DNA from: Chthonomonadales bacterium
GTDB taxonomy: Bacteria > Armatimonadota > Chthonomonadetes > Chthonomonadales > CAJBBX01
Length of the DNA: 47,507 nucleotides
Assembly (NCBI GenBank): GCA_020849275.1
Contig: JADLGO010000052.1
Location: 116,039-163,545 of the forward strand
Direction of reading: 5' to 3'
Shown: positions 17,512 through 25,329 of the stretch, piece after piece
How the letters are laid out: each line of letters opens with the position of its first letter
How positions within the stretch are numbered: position 1 is the stretch's first letter
Translations under genes and position numbers: made by a program
The notes under the pieces: generated by a model
What the model was told of the DNA's origin: nothing
Database searches by the model: none
The model's input: the letters and a program-made list of their open reading frames with translations, nothing else

Positions 17512-18035
17512 GACGCCACCGTCTCGGCAGGCGACGCCGCCGGGGCCGGCACCGTCCGACGACCCAGGAGCGCGTGGGCGCCCGCCCCCAGACCGGCCAG
17601 GCCGACGGTGGGCGCCACCAGGAACCAGCCGGCCGCCGGCACCAGGCAGGCCACGGAGAGAAGCCCGCCCGCGCGCAGGAGCAGACCGAACCGGGCGATG
17701 CCGCGCTCGTTGGCGCCGATGCGCTCGGCGAGCAGGGACACGAGCCCGGCGACGCCAACGAGCGTGAGCGCCAGAAGGGCCAGCGAGGCGCTCATCCCGA
17801 TCAGGCGCACCAGCCCATTGGGGCTCTGTGCAAGGGCGAGCGCTAGCAGGCCGGCCACGACGCCCGTGGCCACTCCCCAGCCCAATGCCTTCCACGGAGC
17901 AGCGGCCAGGTAGGCCCTCGAGCGCTCGACCGGCTCCGCGAACAGCACCGCGGCCCCGACGAGAAGCGCAGTGATCGACACGCACAGTCCGACGATGACC
18001 GCAACCACCGCCAGAACGTCCCCGCTGATCAGCAT
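17508..18035 (-). CDS. hypothetical membrane protein, about four TM helices
   Basis: A 175-residue protein with about four hydrophobic helices (VLAVVAVIVGLCVSITALLV, WGVATGVVAGLLALALA, LIGMSASLALLALTLVGVAG, LLSVACLVPAAGWFLVAPTV). It starts at ATG 18035 with GGAGGG upstream and ends in GTGA, overlapping the DUF1800 start, so it is the first gene of the membrane protein-DUF1800-DUF1501 operon. I do not recognise the family. Co-translation suggests a membrane partner for the exported pair, which is inference. Confidence 0.75.
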   Translation of the reverse strand: MLISGDVLAVVAVIVGLCVSITALLVGAAVLFAEPVERSRAYLAAAPWKALGWGVATGVVAGLLALALAQSPNGLVRLIGMSASLALLALTLVGVAGLVSLLAERIGANERGIARFGLLLRAGGLLSVACLVPAAGWFLVAPTVGLAGLGAGAHALLGRRTVPAPAASPAETVAS

Positions 18036-18228
18036 GGCAGTCCCTCCTTCGTCGCGCCGCGCCGGCGACGCGCGATGTACTCACTACTCGCCCGCCGGTG
18101 CCCGGGTTTCGGCGGCTGGTCACGCCGTGCGCGCCCGACGGGCAGGAACCGCCCGGCGAGTCGTGTAACTGTCGGGCAAGCCGGCCGTGCGCGACCGCAG
18201 CCGGCACGCACCCGCGAGGAGAGGATCC

Positions 18229-19023
18229 ATGACGACCTACCCGCTCTCGGAGGAGCAGGTTCGCTTCTACCAGGAGAACGGCTATATCCAGTTGTTCGAC
18301 GTGCTTCCGCCCGACGAGCTGGCGCGCACGCGCAGCGCCCTCGATGACGCCAACCGCCTCACGCTGGACGCCCGGCACCACACGAGCGCGGCCAACCCGG
18401 AGTACGAGCGGGTCTTCGTCCAGAAAGTCAACTTGTGGCGCGTACACGAGGGGATGCGGCGGTACGTCCTGAACGCTCGCGTAGCCGAGATCGCTCGGCG
18501 CCTGGCCGGGGCGGAGCGGATTCGGCTCTGGCATGACCACGCGCTCGTCAAGATGCCCGGCGACAGCCGTGAGTCGCCCTGGCACCAGGACCTGCCGTAC
18601 TGGCCGATGAACGAGAGCGGCGCGCTATCCTGCTGGATGGCGCTGGACGATGTGGATGAGCGCAACGGTTGTATGCAGTTCGTGCCGCGCTCGCAGTCGT
18701 GGGGGCAACTGGAGCCGATCCGCCTGGTGAACGCGCAGGATCTGTTTGGCCTGGTGACCGAGCCGGAGACCAAGGACTTCACGCCCGTCGTAATGCGGAT
18801 GCCGGCGGGGAGCTGCACGTTCCACCACGGCCTGACGTTCCACTATGCCAGCGCGAACTCCACCGACCGGCCCCGTCGCGCCATCATCACCATCTACATG
18901 CCCGACGGGACGACCTACAGCGGCAAGCCGCACGTGGTGACTGACGGGCTCGGTCTTGTTCCCGGCCAGGCGTTCGAGGGGCCGATGTTCCCGGTGCTGG
19001 CCGGCGAGACGGTGCCCGCGTAA
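18229..19023 (+). CDS. phytanoyl-CoA dioxygenase (PhyH) family protein
   Basis: A 264-residue Fe(II)/2-oxoglutarate-dependent oxygenase. The iron facial triad is visible: His119-x-Asp121 (SPWHQDLPYW) and distal His205 in FHYASANSTDRPRRA, which also gives the Arg that binds 2-oxoglutarate. The start is ATG 18229 with GAGGAGAGG upstream. It opens a plus-strand run with the Spo0M-like and aldo/keto reductase genes (22- and 37-base gaps). PhyH family members hydroxylate very different small molecules, so the substrate here is unknown. Confidence 0.9.
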   Translation: MTTYPLSEEQVRFYQENGYIQLFDVLPPDELARTRSALDDANRLTLDARHHTSAANPEYERVFVQKVNLWRVHEGMRRYVLNARVAEIARRLAGAERIRLWHDHALVKMPGDSRESPWHQDLPYWPMNESGALSCWMALDDVDERNGCMQFVPRSQSWGQLEPIRLVNAQDLFGLVTEPETKDFTPVVMRMPAGSCTFHHGLTFHYASANSTDRPRRAIITIYMPDGTTYSGKPHVVTDGLGLVPGQAFEGPMFPVLAGETVPA

Positions 19024-19045
19024 CGAGTGTCAGATGAGGGAACGC

Positions 19046-19840
19046 ATGAGCTTTCTGGGCCGTGTTGGGGCGGCGGTTGGCATTGGCGCGGCCCGGGTCA
19101 GCGTGGTCGCTGCCGGGCAGAGCCAGTATCGCGGCAGCACGGTGCGCGGTAACTGCACGCTGGAGGGTGGAACCGTTGAGCAAGAGATACGGGCGCTCAC
19201 GGTCGACCTGGTGGAGTTCTGGGTCACCGGGAGCGGCAAGAACCGTACGCACCACCAGCGCAGCCACGGCCGCCAGACGCTCGCCGAGGGGTTGACGGTG
19301 GCGCCCGGCTTCCGCCAGGAGTTTGGCATCGAGCAGGGTCTTCCCGCCGACGCGCGCTGCTCTCGGCGGAGCGACGGGTGGCTGCTGCGCGCGGAGGCCC
19401 ATGTCCCGTGGGCGGTCGATGCGCGCGCCGACTACCCGCTGCGGGTGGTGCCGCACGCCGAGGTCCTGGCGGTGCAGCGCGCCGCGCGCGACGCACTGGG
19501 CCTCGTGCCGGCGGCCTGGGACGGTTCGGGCGCGCGCGTGCGCTACGACTTCGCCAGCCCGCCCTGGCTCAAGGACCGGCTCGACGGCGTCTCGTTCCGC
19601 CTGGAGGTGATCGGTGACGTGGTGGTGGGCGACATGGTGCTCAACCGCCAGGAGCATGGCTTCGGAGACGTCCTCCGGTCCGCCATCGGCGCCGACCGCG
19701 AGTCGATCCCGCTCCAGATCCCCCGCGCCGAGCTGCGGCATGGGAGCGGGAGCCCGAAGCCTGCCGGGGCGTACCCGTACCTGAAGCAGTTGTTCGAGGA
19801 GCTTGGCGTGGTGGTGCCGGGCGACGTCGCGGCGGGCTGA
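19046..19840 (+). CDS. Spo0M-like (SpoOM/arrestin-like) protein
   Basis: A 264-residue protein beginning MSFLGRVGAAVGIGAARV, the hallmark start of the Spo0M family, followed by arrestin-like beta strands (QYRGSTVRGNCTLEGGTVEQ, HHQRSHGRQTLAEGLTVAPG). Bacillus Spo0M modulates sporulation and interacts with the cytoskeleton; the family is widespread in non-sporulating bacteria, so the name does not imply sporulation. ATG 19046 is preferred over ATG 19034 because it matches the family start and has AGGGA at normal distance. It lies in an operon with the PhyH and aldo/keto reductase genes. Confidence 0.88.
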   Translation: MSFLGRVGAAVGIGAARVSVVAAGQSQYRGSTVRGNCTLEGGTVEQEIRALTVDLVEFWVTGSGKNRTHHQRSHGRQTLAEGLTVAPGFRQEFGIEQGLPADARCSRRSDGWLLRAEAHVPWAVDARADYPLRVVPHAEVLAVQRAARDALGLVPAAWDGSGARVRYDFASPPWLKDRLDGVSFRLEVIGDVVVGDMVLNRQEHGFGDVLRSAIGADRESIPLQIPRAELRHGSGSPKPAGAYPYLKQLFEELGVVVPGDVAAG

Positions 19841-19877
19841 CCCCGGCGCTGAGGGGCCGCGGGTAGGAGGCGCATCG

Positions 19878-20846
19878 ATGGTGGAGAGGCGGAGGCTCGG
19901 GCGCAACGGCCCGGAGTTGACAACCGTCGGGTTCGGCGCGTGGGCCGTCGGCGGTCCCTGGCGGTTCGGCTGGGGCCGTCAGGACGATCGTGAGTCGGTT
20001 GCCGCGATCCGGAAAGCCGTCGACCTCGGGGTGAACTGGATCGACACCGCGGCAGTCTACGGCGTCGGGCATTCGGAGGAGGTGGTTGGCGAGGCGCTGG
20101 GGCAACTCGGCGCCACGGACGCCTACGTCGCCACCAAGTGCGGCCGCGCGGTTGGCGCCGACGGCACGCCGCACGGCGACCTGCGGCCCGCCAGCATCCG
20201 CGCTGAGATGGACGCGAGCCTGCGCCGCCTCGGGCTGGACCACGTCGACCTTTACCAGATCCACTGGCCGGAGACCGAGACCGGCACGCCACTCGAGGAA
20301 TCCTGGCAGGCGATGGCGGACCTGCAAGACGAGGGCAAGGCGCGCTGGATCGGGGTGAGCAACTTCGACGTTGCCCAACTCGAGCGCTGCGAGGCCATCC
20401 GCCACGTCGACTCGCTTCAGCCGCCGCTCAGCCTGCTGCGGCGCGAGGCAGCCGACGAGCTCATCCCCTGGTGCCTCCGCAACGGCACGGGCGTCATCGT
20501 CTACAGCCCGATGCAGGCGGGGCTGCTCTCCGGCTCCTTCCGCATCGGGCGCGTCGCCGAGGACGACTGGCGCCGCCGCAACCCGCTCTTCCAGGGGGCG
20601 GCCCTGGCGGCCAACCTGGCCTTCGTCGAGCGCCTTCGGCCCATCGCTGAGCGGCACGGGCGGACCGTCGGGAACCTGGCGGTCGCCTGGGCGCTCGGCG
20701 TGCCAGGCGTCACCTCGGCCATCGTCGGGGCGCGCCGGCCCGCCCAGGTCGAGGAGAACGTGGGCGCGATGGGCCTGGCGCTCTCGCCGGATGACCTGGC
20801 CGAGATCGGGCGCGCTTACGCCGAGACAGCCGCCGAGCGCTCCTGA
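19878..20846 (+). CDS. aldo/keto reductase
   Basis: A 322-residue NAD(P)H-dependent (beta/alpha)8 oxidoreductase. The catalytic tetrad reads Asp56 and Tyr61 (DTAAVYGVGHSEE), Lys87 (VATKCG) and His129 (LYQIHWP). The opening RRLGRNGPELTTVGFGAWAV and the C-terminal nucleotide-binding part (VTSAIVGARRPAQVEENV) are typical. ATG 19878 follows GTAGGAGG. Its last 31 bases overlap the convergent macrodomain gene. The substrate is unknown. Confidence 0.95.
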   Translation: MVERRRLGRNGPELTTVGFGAWAVGGPWRFGWGRQDDRESVAAIRKAVDLGVNWIDTAAVYGVGHSEEVVGEALGQLGATDAYVATKCGRAVGADGTPHGDLRPASIRAEMDASLRRLGLDHVDLYQIHWPETETGTPLEESWQAMADLQDEGKARWIGVSNFDVAQLERCEAIRHVDSLQPPLSLLRREAADELIPWCLRNGTGVIVYSPMQAGLLSGSFRIGRVAEDDWRRRNPLFQGAALAANLAFVERLRPIAERHGRTVGNLAVAWALGVPGVTSAIVGARRPAQVEENVGAMGLALSPDDLAEIGRAYAETAAERS

Positions 20847-21520
20847 GGGCTGCCGTCGCGGAGCCGCTCCATCTCCTCGCGGTAGACGGACGCGAGCGCC
20901 TCCTGCCATACCCACACGCGGATCGTGTCCATCTCGCCGTGCGTCGCGATGATCGCGTCCACGATGGCGTGCGCGATGGGGCGGCATGTCGCGCGTCGCT
21001 CCTCGTCGGAGATCGTCTGCGGGCGCCGAAGAAGGTCGTCGGTGATGTCCGGGACGATCGCCCTCGTTGCGCCCTTGCTCGCCGCCAACGACAGCCCGCG
21101 CCGGATCGCGGCGACGATCCACGCATCCGAAACGCGCTTCTGGTCGTCCATCACCACCGCCAGCGCGGTGTGCTCGAAGCGGTAGCGCGCGCCGCCAACC
21201 AGCAACGCGTCGCCGGGCGCGAGCGGAGCGGCCGCCCGGGCCTCCTCCTGAGCTCTTCCGGCCGTCGCGTCCCGGATCCACTTCGCGATCCCGGCGGGCA
21301 TGCGCAGGTCTGGCGCAACCGGCGCCACGATGACGTCGGCTGCGGCCGGGAACCGGTTCGGCCGCACCCAGAGCTCCACGCGCGTGCCCTCGGCACGATA
21401 GCGCGCGACCGGCCCGGGCCGAACGAGGCCGTAGACGACCGCGATAATGAGCGCTGTTAGCGGCAGGAGCATCAGCGCGAAGCAGATCCAGACCCACACT
21501 GGCGTTCCGTTGAGCAGCAT
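20816..21520 (-). CDS. membrane-anchored macrodomain-like protein
   Basis: A 234-residue protein with one N-terminal TM helix (VWVWICFALMLLPLTALIIA), a short charged linker and a domain resembling a divergent macrodomain: ADVIVAPVAPDLRMPAGIAK, GDALLVGGARYRFEHTALAV and GLSLAASKGATRAIVPDIT follow the order of the three macrodomain nucleotide-binding segments. The canonical Asn and Gly-rich loop are replaced, so ADP-ribose binding may be altered. It starts 56 bases after the nicotinate phosphoribosyltransferase gene and probably shares its transcript. The TM anchor places the domain in the cytoplasm or the periplasm depending on topology (the basic residues after the helix suggest cytoplasm). 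Confidence 0.65.
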   Translation of the reverse strand: MLLNGTPVWVWICFALMLLPLTALIIAVVYGLVRPGPVARYRAEGTRVELWVRPNRFPAAADVIVAPVAPDLRMPAGIAKWIRDATAGRAQEEARAAAPLAPGDALLVGGARYRFEHTALAVVMDDQKRVSDAWIVAAIRRGLSLAASKGATRAIVPDITDDLLRRPQTISDEERRATCRPIAHAIVDAIIATHGEMDTIRVWVWQEALASVYREEMERLRDGSPQERSAAVSA

Positions 21521-21576
21521 GGCTTACCCGCCTTCCCTTGCGTTCCGGCGCGCCCGTCCCCGGCGCGCCCCGGGCA

Positions 21577-22932
21577 TCACTCGACGACCAGAAGATCGGC
21601 GTTCTCGCTGGCCTGTCTGCCGACCTTGGCCATGTCGTACCACTGTCCGTGTATCCTCGCGCGAACGATGTCGGCGGTGAAGTCGCTGTTGGTTCCGCAC
21701 CGCGGGCAGTTCGAGAAGAGGTAGGAGCCTACCCCGTAGACGTCAGCCGGCACGCCCTGCGCCTCGAACTGCCGGATGCGGTCCGGCGTGAACCCGCCCG
21801 TCACGATGATTCGCACGTCGCGGCACCAGCGGCGAGCGCGATCGACCCAGCGCGCGGGCAGGTCCCAGCGCTCGAAGGCCGAGTCGATGGCGCGGCGCAT
21901 CAGAAAGCACAACCGCGGGTTCACGCCGTTGTCGAGGTTCGGGTCGCCGAGGGGCTCGACGTTGCGGTCGCGCATCGTGCCGCCGGTGTCCGGACGCACC
22001 CCGAAGAGCGCGTAGCGCGCGGCCTCCTCCTCCCGGCCCGCATCCACCAGTTCGCGGTAGCGCGCGAACATGCGCTCCATCACCGCCAGCGAGGTGCCGA
22101 CGCAGTCGTTGCGGAAGTCGACGAGCGCGATTCGCGGGACTGCCGGTGAAAGCACCGCCGCGAATGCCATCATCGTCTCGACCGTATCGCCCAGGAAGCA
22201 GGCGATCGCGGCGTGCGCCACCGTGCCGCCGCCGGCGCCGCCCCACCAGTCGCCCTGCTCGTCGGTCGACACCAGGTGGCGCGACTGGCGGTCGTGCGTC
22301 GCGTTGTAGCGCTGCACGGCGATGTAGTAGGCGTAGCCGTCGGCGGCCTGGACCTCGTGGGCGTCAAATCGCGCGGGGAAGAAGAGGACGTCCTTGCCGC
22401 CCGCCGCCTCCAGGACGCTGTAGACGTTGGTCGCCACGCGCGTGCCGCGCGTCAGGGCCCCGAGCGTCGGCGTCTCCAGCATCGCGAAGTCGCGATAGCG
22501 TCCGCGGACCTTCATCACCGGGGCCACCTGGCGCGCGTCACCGCCGAACTGCGCGATCGCGCCATCGTGGACGGCGCGCACCTCAAGCTGGTCCCAGGTG
22601 CCGCGCCACTCGCCCGTGGCGTCGAACGTTCCCGCGCACTCACGGAGTATCGCCAGACACTTGTCAATGCCGACGACGATCGACATCGGGCGGCGCCGGC
22701 TGAACCACTGCATCTCGACCTCGACGTTGCCCGTGTCGATGTTGGCCAGGTCGACCCCGAGGTCCGAGAGGTCCTCGTTTTGGCCGCCGAAGCGGTAACC
22801 GCGCTTCGCAAGCTCGGTCAGGAGCGTAACGACGTTGGTGAAGTACTTGTCCGAGTACCACCCGCCTCGCATCCGTTCAACATCGAGCCGGAAGGTGGAG
22901 ACCGGCAATCGTCGGCAGTCGAACACGCTCAC
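21577..22932 (-). CDS. pncB: nicotinate phosphoribosyltransferase-like protein
   Basis: A 451-residue PncB-type enzyme. It starts at GTG 22932 with GGAGGG upstream. GGWYSDKYFTNV near residue 23 is the NAPRTase N-terminal motif. IALVDFRNDCVGTSLAV and the C-terminal IIVTGGFTPDRIRQFEAQGV match the phosphate-binding elements. The end carries a short Cys pair (NCPRCG). The enzyme makes nicotinate mononucleotide from nicotinate and PRPP in NAD salvage. Its length and motifs fit the family; the exact substrate (nicotinate or another pyridine/quinolinate-like base) cannot be read. It is followed by the macrodomain-like gene. Confidence 0.85.
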   Translation of the reverse strand: MSVFDCRRLPVSTFRLDVERMRGGWYSDKYFTNVVTLLTELAKRGYRFGGQNEDLSDLGVDLANIDTGNVEVEMQWFSRRRPMSIVVGIDKCLAILRECAGTFDATGEWRGTWDQLEVRAVHDGAIAQFGGDARQVAPVMKVRGRYRDFAMLETPTLGALTRGTRVATNVYSVLEAAGGKDVLFFPARFDAHEVQAADGYAYYIAVQRYNATHDRQSRHLVSTDEQGDWWGGAGGGTVAHAAIACFLGDTVETMMAFAAVLSPAVPRIALVDFRNDCVGTSLAVMERMFARYRELVDAGREEEAARYALFGVRPDTGGTMRDRNVEPLGDPNLDNGVNPRLCFLMRRAIDSAFERWDLPARWVDRARRWCRDVRIIVTGGFTPDRIRQFEAQGVPADVYGVGSYLFSNCPRCGTNSDFTADIVRARIHGQWYDMAKVGRQASENADLLVVE

Positions 22933-22963
22933 GCGGTGGCCCTCCGCGCCGCGGAATGACCTG

Positions 22964-22972
22964 ATTGTAGCA
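22964..22972 (-). promoter_or_regulatory. extended -10 promoter candidate for the NAPRTase gene
   Basis: On the minus strand TGC-TACAAT is an extended -10 element 32 bases before the GTG start. No good -35 box is visible at 17-18 bases, consistent with an extended -10 promoter. The divergent sigma-54 element for the PEP-CTERM gene begins 32 bases away at 23004. Confidence 0.55.
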
Positions 22973-23003
22973 CACCGGGACGGCCGGCTATTGCCCCTCG
23001 GAA

Positions 23004-23019
23004 TGGCACGGATCATGCA
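23004..23019 (+). promoter_or_regulatory. sigma-54 (-24/-12) promoter of PEP-CTERM gene 1
   Basis: TGGCACGGATCATGCA matches TGGCAC-N5-TTGCA except for one base in the -12 box. The -24 GG and -12 GC dinucleotides have the required spacing. It lies about 60 bases before the ATG at 23079. The same element precedes the other two PEP-CTERM genes in this window. Confidence 0.82.
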
Positions 23020-23078
23020 TTCGACACGGGCGAGGCACACGCCGTTCCGTGTCCATCATCGCCAGGAGGGTATGGCCC

Positions 23079-23762
23079 ATGTTCGTGCGTCTTCGTCTTG
23101 CGGTCGTGGCGGCGGCGCTTGCAGCGCTGGCCCTCGCCGTACCGCCGCGGCCCGCGGCCGCCCAGATCACCTTCGACTTCGAGGCTCAGGCCGCCACCGC
23201 GCTGCCGCGCCTCGGCGCGCTCACCTCGCTGAGCATCACGGAGAGCGGGCTCACGATCACCATCACCCGCACCAGCGGGGCCGCCTTCGACATCGTGGAG
23301 AACAGCGCTGCCACCGGGCAGGACGGCAAGCCGGCCGGCTGGGCGCTGCACTCGCTGGATCCGTTCTTTGACTCGGTCACAGCGGACGCATTCCTTGTTG
23401 ACTTCTCCATGCCGGTGACGGGCGTTTCGGTGGAGACCGGCGACTATGGCGGCGACATCGACGACGTATCGCTCCTGGCGTACGCGGGAGCGGGCGGCAG
23501 CGGCGCCCTGCTCGGCAGCGACAGTGGCACGTACTCGGGCGCGTTCACCAGCATCGTCACTCTCAGTACGGGCGTCTCGGGCATCATGAGCGTTGTGCTT
23601 GCGGGCGGGTCGCCAGGGTCGTTCCCGAACAGCATGTTCTGGGATAACCTGGTCGTCCTCGACGCGGGCACGCCGGTCGTTCCGGAGCCGGGCACCCTGG
23701 CCCTGGTCGGCGCGCTCGTGCCGGCCGCTGGCCTGATGGCTCTGCGCCGTCGCGCCCGGTAG
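23079..23762 (+). CDS. PEP-CTERM sorting-domain secreted protein
   Basis: A 227-residue exported protein: signal peptide (VVAAALAALALAVPPRPAAA), a beta-rich middle starting FDFEAQAATALPRLGALTSL, and a C-terminal PEP-CTERM signal (VVPEPGTLALVG, hydrophobic helix, LRRRAR). PEP-CTERM proteins are cut and anchored by exosortase, often to exopolysaccharide. ATG 23079 follows AGGAGG at 9 bases. The sigma-54 element at 23004-23019 is expected to drive it. A palindromic terminator follows at 23803. No enzyme motif is visible. Confidence 0.93.
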   Translation: MFVRLRLAVVAAALAALALAVPPRPAAAQITFDFEAQAATALPRLGALTSLSITESGLTITITRTSGAAFDIVENSAATGQDGKPAGWALHSLDPFFDSVTADAFLVDFSMPVTGVSVETGDYGGDIDDVSLLAYAGAGGSGALLGSDSGTYSGAFTSIVTLSTGVSGIMSVVLAGGSPGSFPNSMFWDNLVVLDAGTPVVPEPGTLALVGALVPAAGLMALRRRAR

Positions 23763-23802
23763 GCGACCGGCCGGGCGGTGCGCCGCGCGCGGCAAGCCAA
23801 AT

Positions 23803-23829
23803 GGGGGGCGCCCACCGTGGGCGCCCCCC
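23803..23829. terminator. bidirectional terminator between PEP-CTERM gene 1 and the MFS transporter
   Basis: GGGGGGCGCCCA (23803-23814) and TGGGCGCCCCCC (23818-23829) form a perfect 12-bp stem with a CCG loop, followed by TT on the plus strand. It lies between two convergent genes and can serve both. Confidence 0.85.
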
Positions 23830-23857
23830 TTCGCTGACTGTCGCTCGGTCGCCTCGG

Positions 23858-25105
23858 TCAGGCTGCGGCCCTCGCTCCCTCGGGAGCGCGTCGACTCTCG
23901 CGGAACGTCGCGAGGAAGATCAGCAGGATCACACCCGCGGCGATGCACGGGATCAGCCAGACCGAGCTCCACGCCACGGTCTCCGCGGGAGTGCCGGCGC
24001 CGACCGTGTTGGCTTTGACCAGCAGCCCCGCCACCTGCGCGCCGATAAGCATCCCGACCCCCTGCGTGACCAGCACCAGGAAGCCCTGGGCCTGCCCGCG
24101 GATCCGAACCGAGGCCACGCGGTCCACGTAGATCTGCCCGGTGACGAAGAAGAAGTCGTAGCAGATGCCGTGCAGCACGATGCCCGCGATGACCAGCCAG
24201 AGGATGTGCGGGTTGGCGGCGGCCGCTGCGGCGAAGAAGCCGTAGCGCGCGACCCATGCCAGCATCCCCACCCCGAGCATCCACTTCACGCCAAGCCGCG
24301 CGAAGAAGAACGGCATCACGAGCATGAAGAAGAACTCGGACATCTGGCCAAACGACATGTTGAACGCGGGGTCCTTAAAGCCGATCGCCTTGACGAAGAC
24401 GGGAGCGTAGCTGTAGTAGAACGCCAGTGGGATGCAGATCAGAAACGAGCAGACCATGAAGATGGCGAACGCCGGCTGCTTCAGCAGTGCCAGCGAGTCC
24501 ATCCCCAGGATGTCGCGAAACGTCGCCTTCTGCCCGGCCGCAGGCGGCGGGGTGTGTGGCAGCGTCAGGCTGTAGAACCCCAGCAAGAGCGCTCCTCCAC
24601 CCGCCACGTAGAACTGCACGGCGGTGGTGTCGCCATGCAGCACGGCGCTGATCAGGATGCCCGCGGCGATCCAGCCGATGGTCCCAAACACGCGGATCAG
24701 CGGGAACTGCTTCTCGCGGTTCGTGAGGTGGTGGAAGGCGAGCGTGTTCGTCAGGCCGAGGGTCGGCATGAAGAAGAGCGTGTGGAGCAGAAGCACCAGG
24801 ATAAACGCCGTGCCCGAGAACCGCGGCGCCGCCAGCAGACAGACACCGCCGAGCAGGTGCATCAGGGAGAGCACGCGCTCGGTGGCGAAGAAGCGGTCGG
24901 CGACCATGCCGAGGAAGAATGGCGAGATGATCGCCGCGATCGGGCAGAGGGAGTAGGCCCATGGAATGGCGTCCGTCATCCCGTGGGCGCCCATGTAGTT
25001 GCCGACGGTGACGTACCAGCCGCCCCAGACCAGGAACTCCAGGAACATCATCGCCGACAGACGGGGCCCGATCCAGGTTTCGGGGGCACGCGTGGCGCTG
25101 CTCAT
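23858..25105 (-). CDS. MFS transporter, nucleoside:H+ symporter (NupG/XapB)-like
   Basis: A 415-residue protein with 12 predicted membrane segments. The opening MMFLEFLVWGGWYVTVGNYM, followed by SPFFLGMVADRFFATERVLS and later ICIPLAFYYSYAPVFVKAIG, is typical of the nucleoside:H+ symporter branch of the major facilitator superfamily. ATG 25105 has GGAG at about 8 bases. It lies on the same strand 224 bases after the GH127 gene. Substrate: nucleosides are the family default, but related carriers in sugar clusters move sugars, and the neighbouring GH127 makes an L-arabinose-type substrate possible. Confidence 0.85.
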   Translation of the reverse strand: MSSATRAPETWIGPRLSAMMFLEFLVWGGWYVTVGNYMGAHGMTDAIPWAYSLCPIAAIISPFFLGMVADRFFATERVLSLMHLLGGVCLLAAPRFSGTAFILVLLLHTLFFMPTLGLTNTLAFHHLTNREKQFPLIRVFGTIGWIAAGILISAVLHGDTTAVQFYVAGGGALLLGFYSLTLPHTPPPAAGQKATFRDILGMDSLALLKQPAFAIFMVCSFLICIPLAFYYSYAPVFVKAIGFKDPAFNMSFGQMSEFFFMLVMPFFFARLGVKWMLGVGMLAWVARYGFFAAAAAANPHILWLVIAGIVLHGICYDFFFVTGQIYVDRVASVRIRGQAQGFLVLVTQGVGMLIGAQVAGLLVKANTVGAGTPAETVAWSSVWLIPCIAAGVILLIFLATFRESRRAPEGARAAA

Positions 25106-25329
25106 CGTTGCGCTCCGTGAGCGGGCCGACGGGAGAGCCGGCCCGTGAAGTAGATGTGCTCGCCGGCCCCGGCGCCGCGGGCGCGGTCGGTCTCGGGCTT
25201 CCGTGCGCCTCATGGCGCGCCGCGCAATGGGCGGCCCGGGCCCCCGGGGAGAGGGTGCGAGGTCGGGCTATGCTTCTTCGCGGTCCTGGCGTTCTCCTGC
25301 GGCGTCCGGTTCGGCTCGCATGAGCGGGC

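Noticed and set aside
23801-25120. A 439-codon plus-strand frame
   Set aside because: It is antisense to the MFS transporter, which has clear TM helices and family motifs; the product is highly charged and repetitive.
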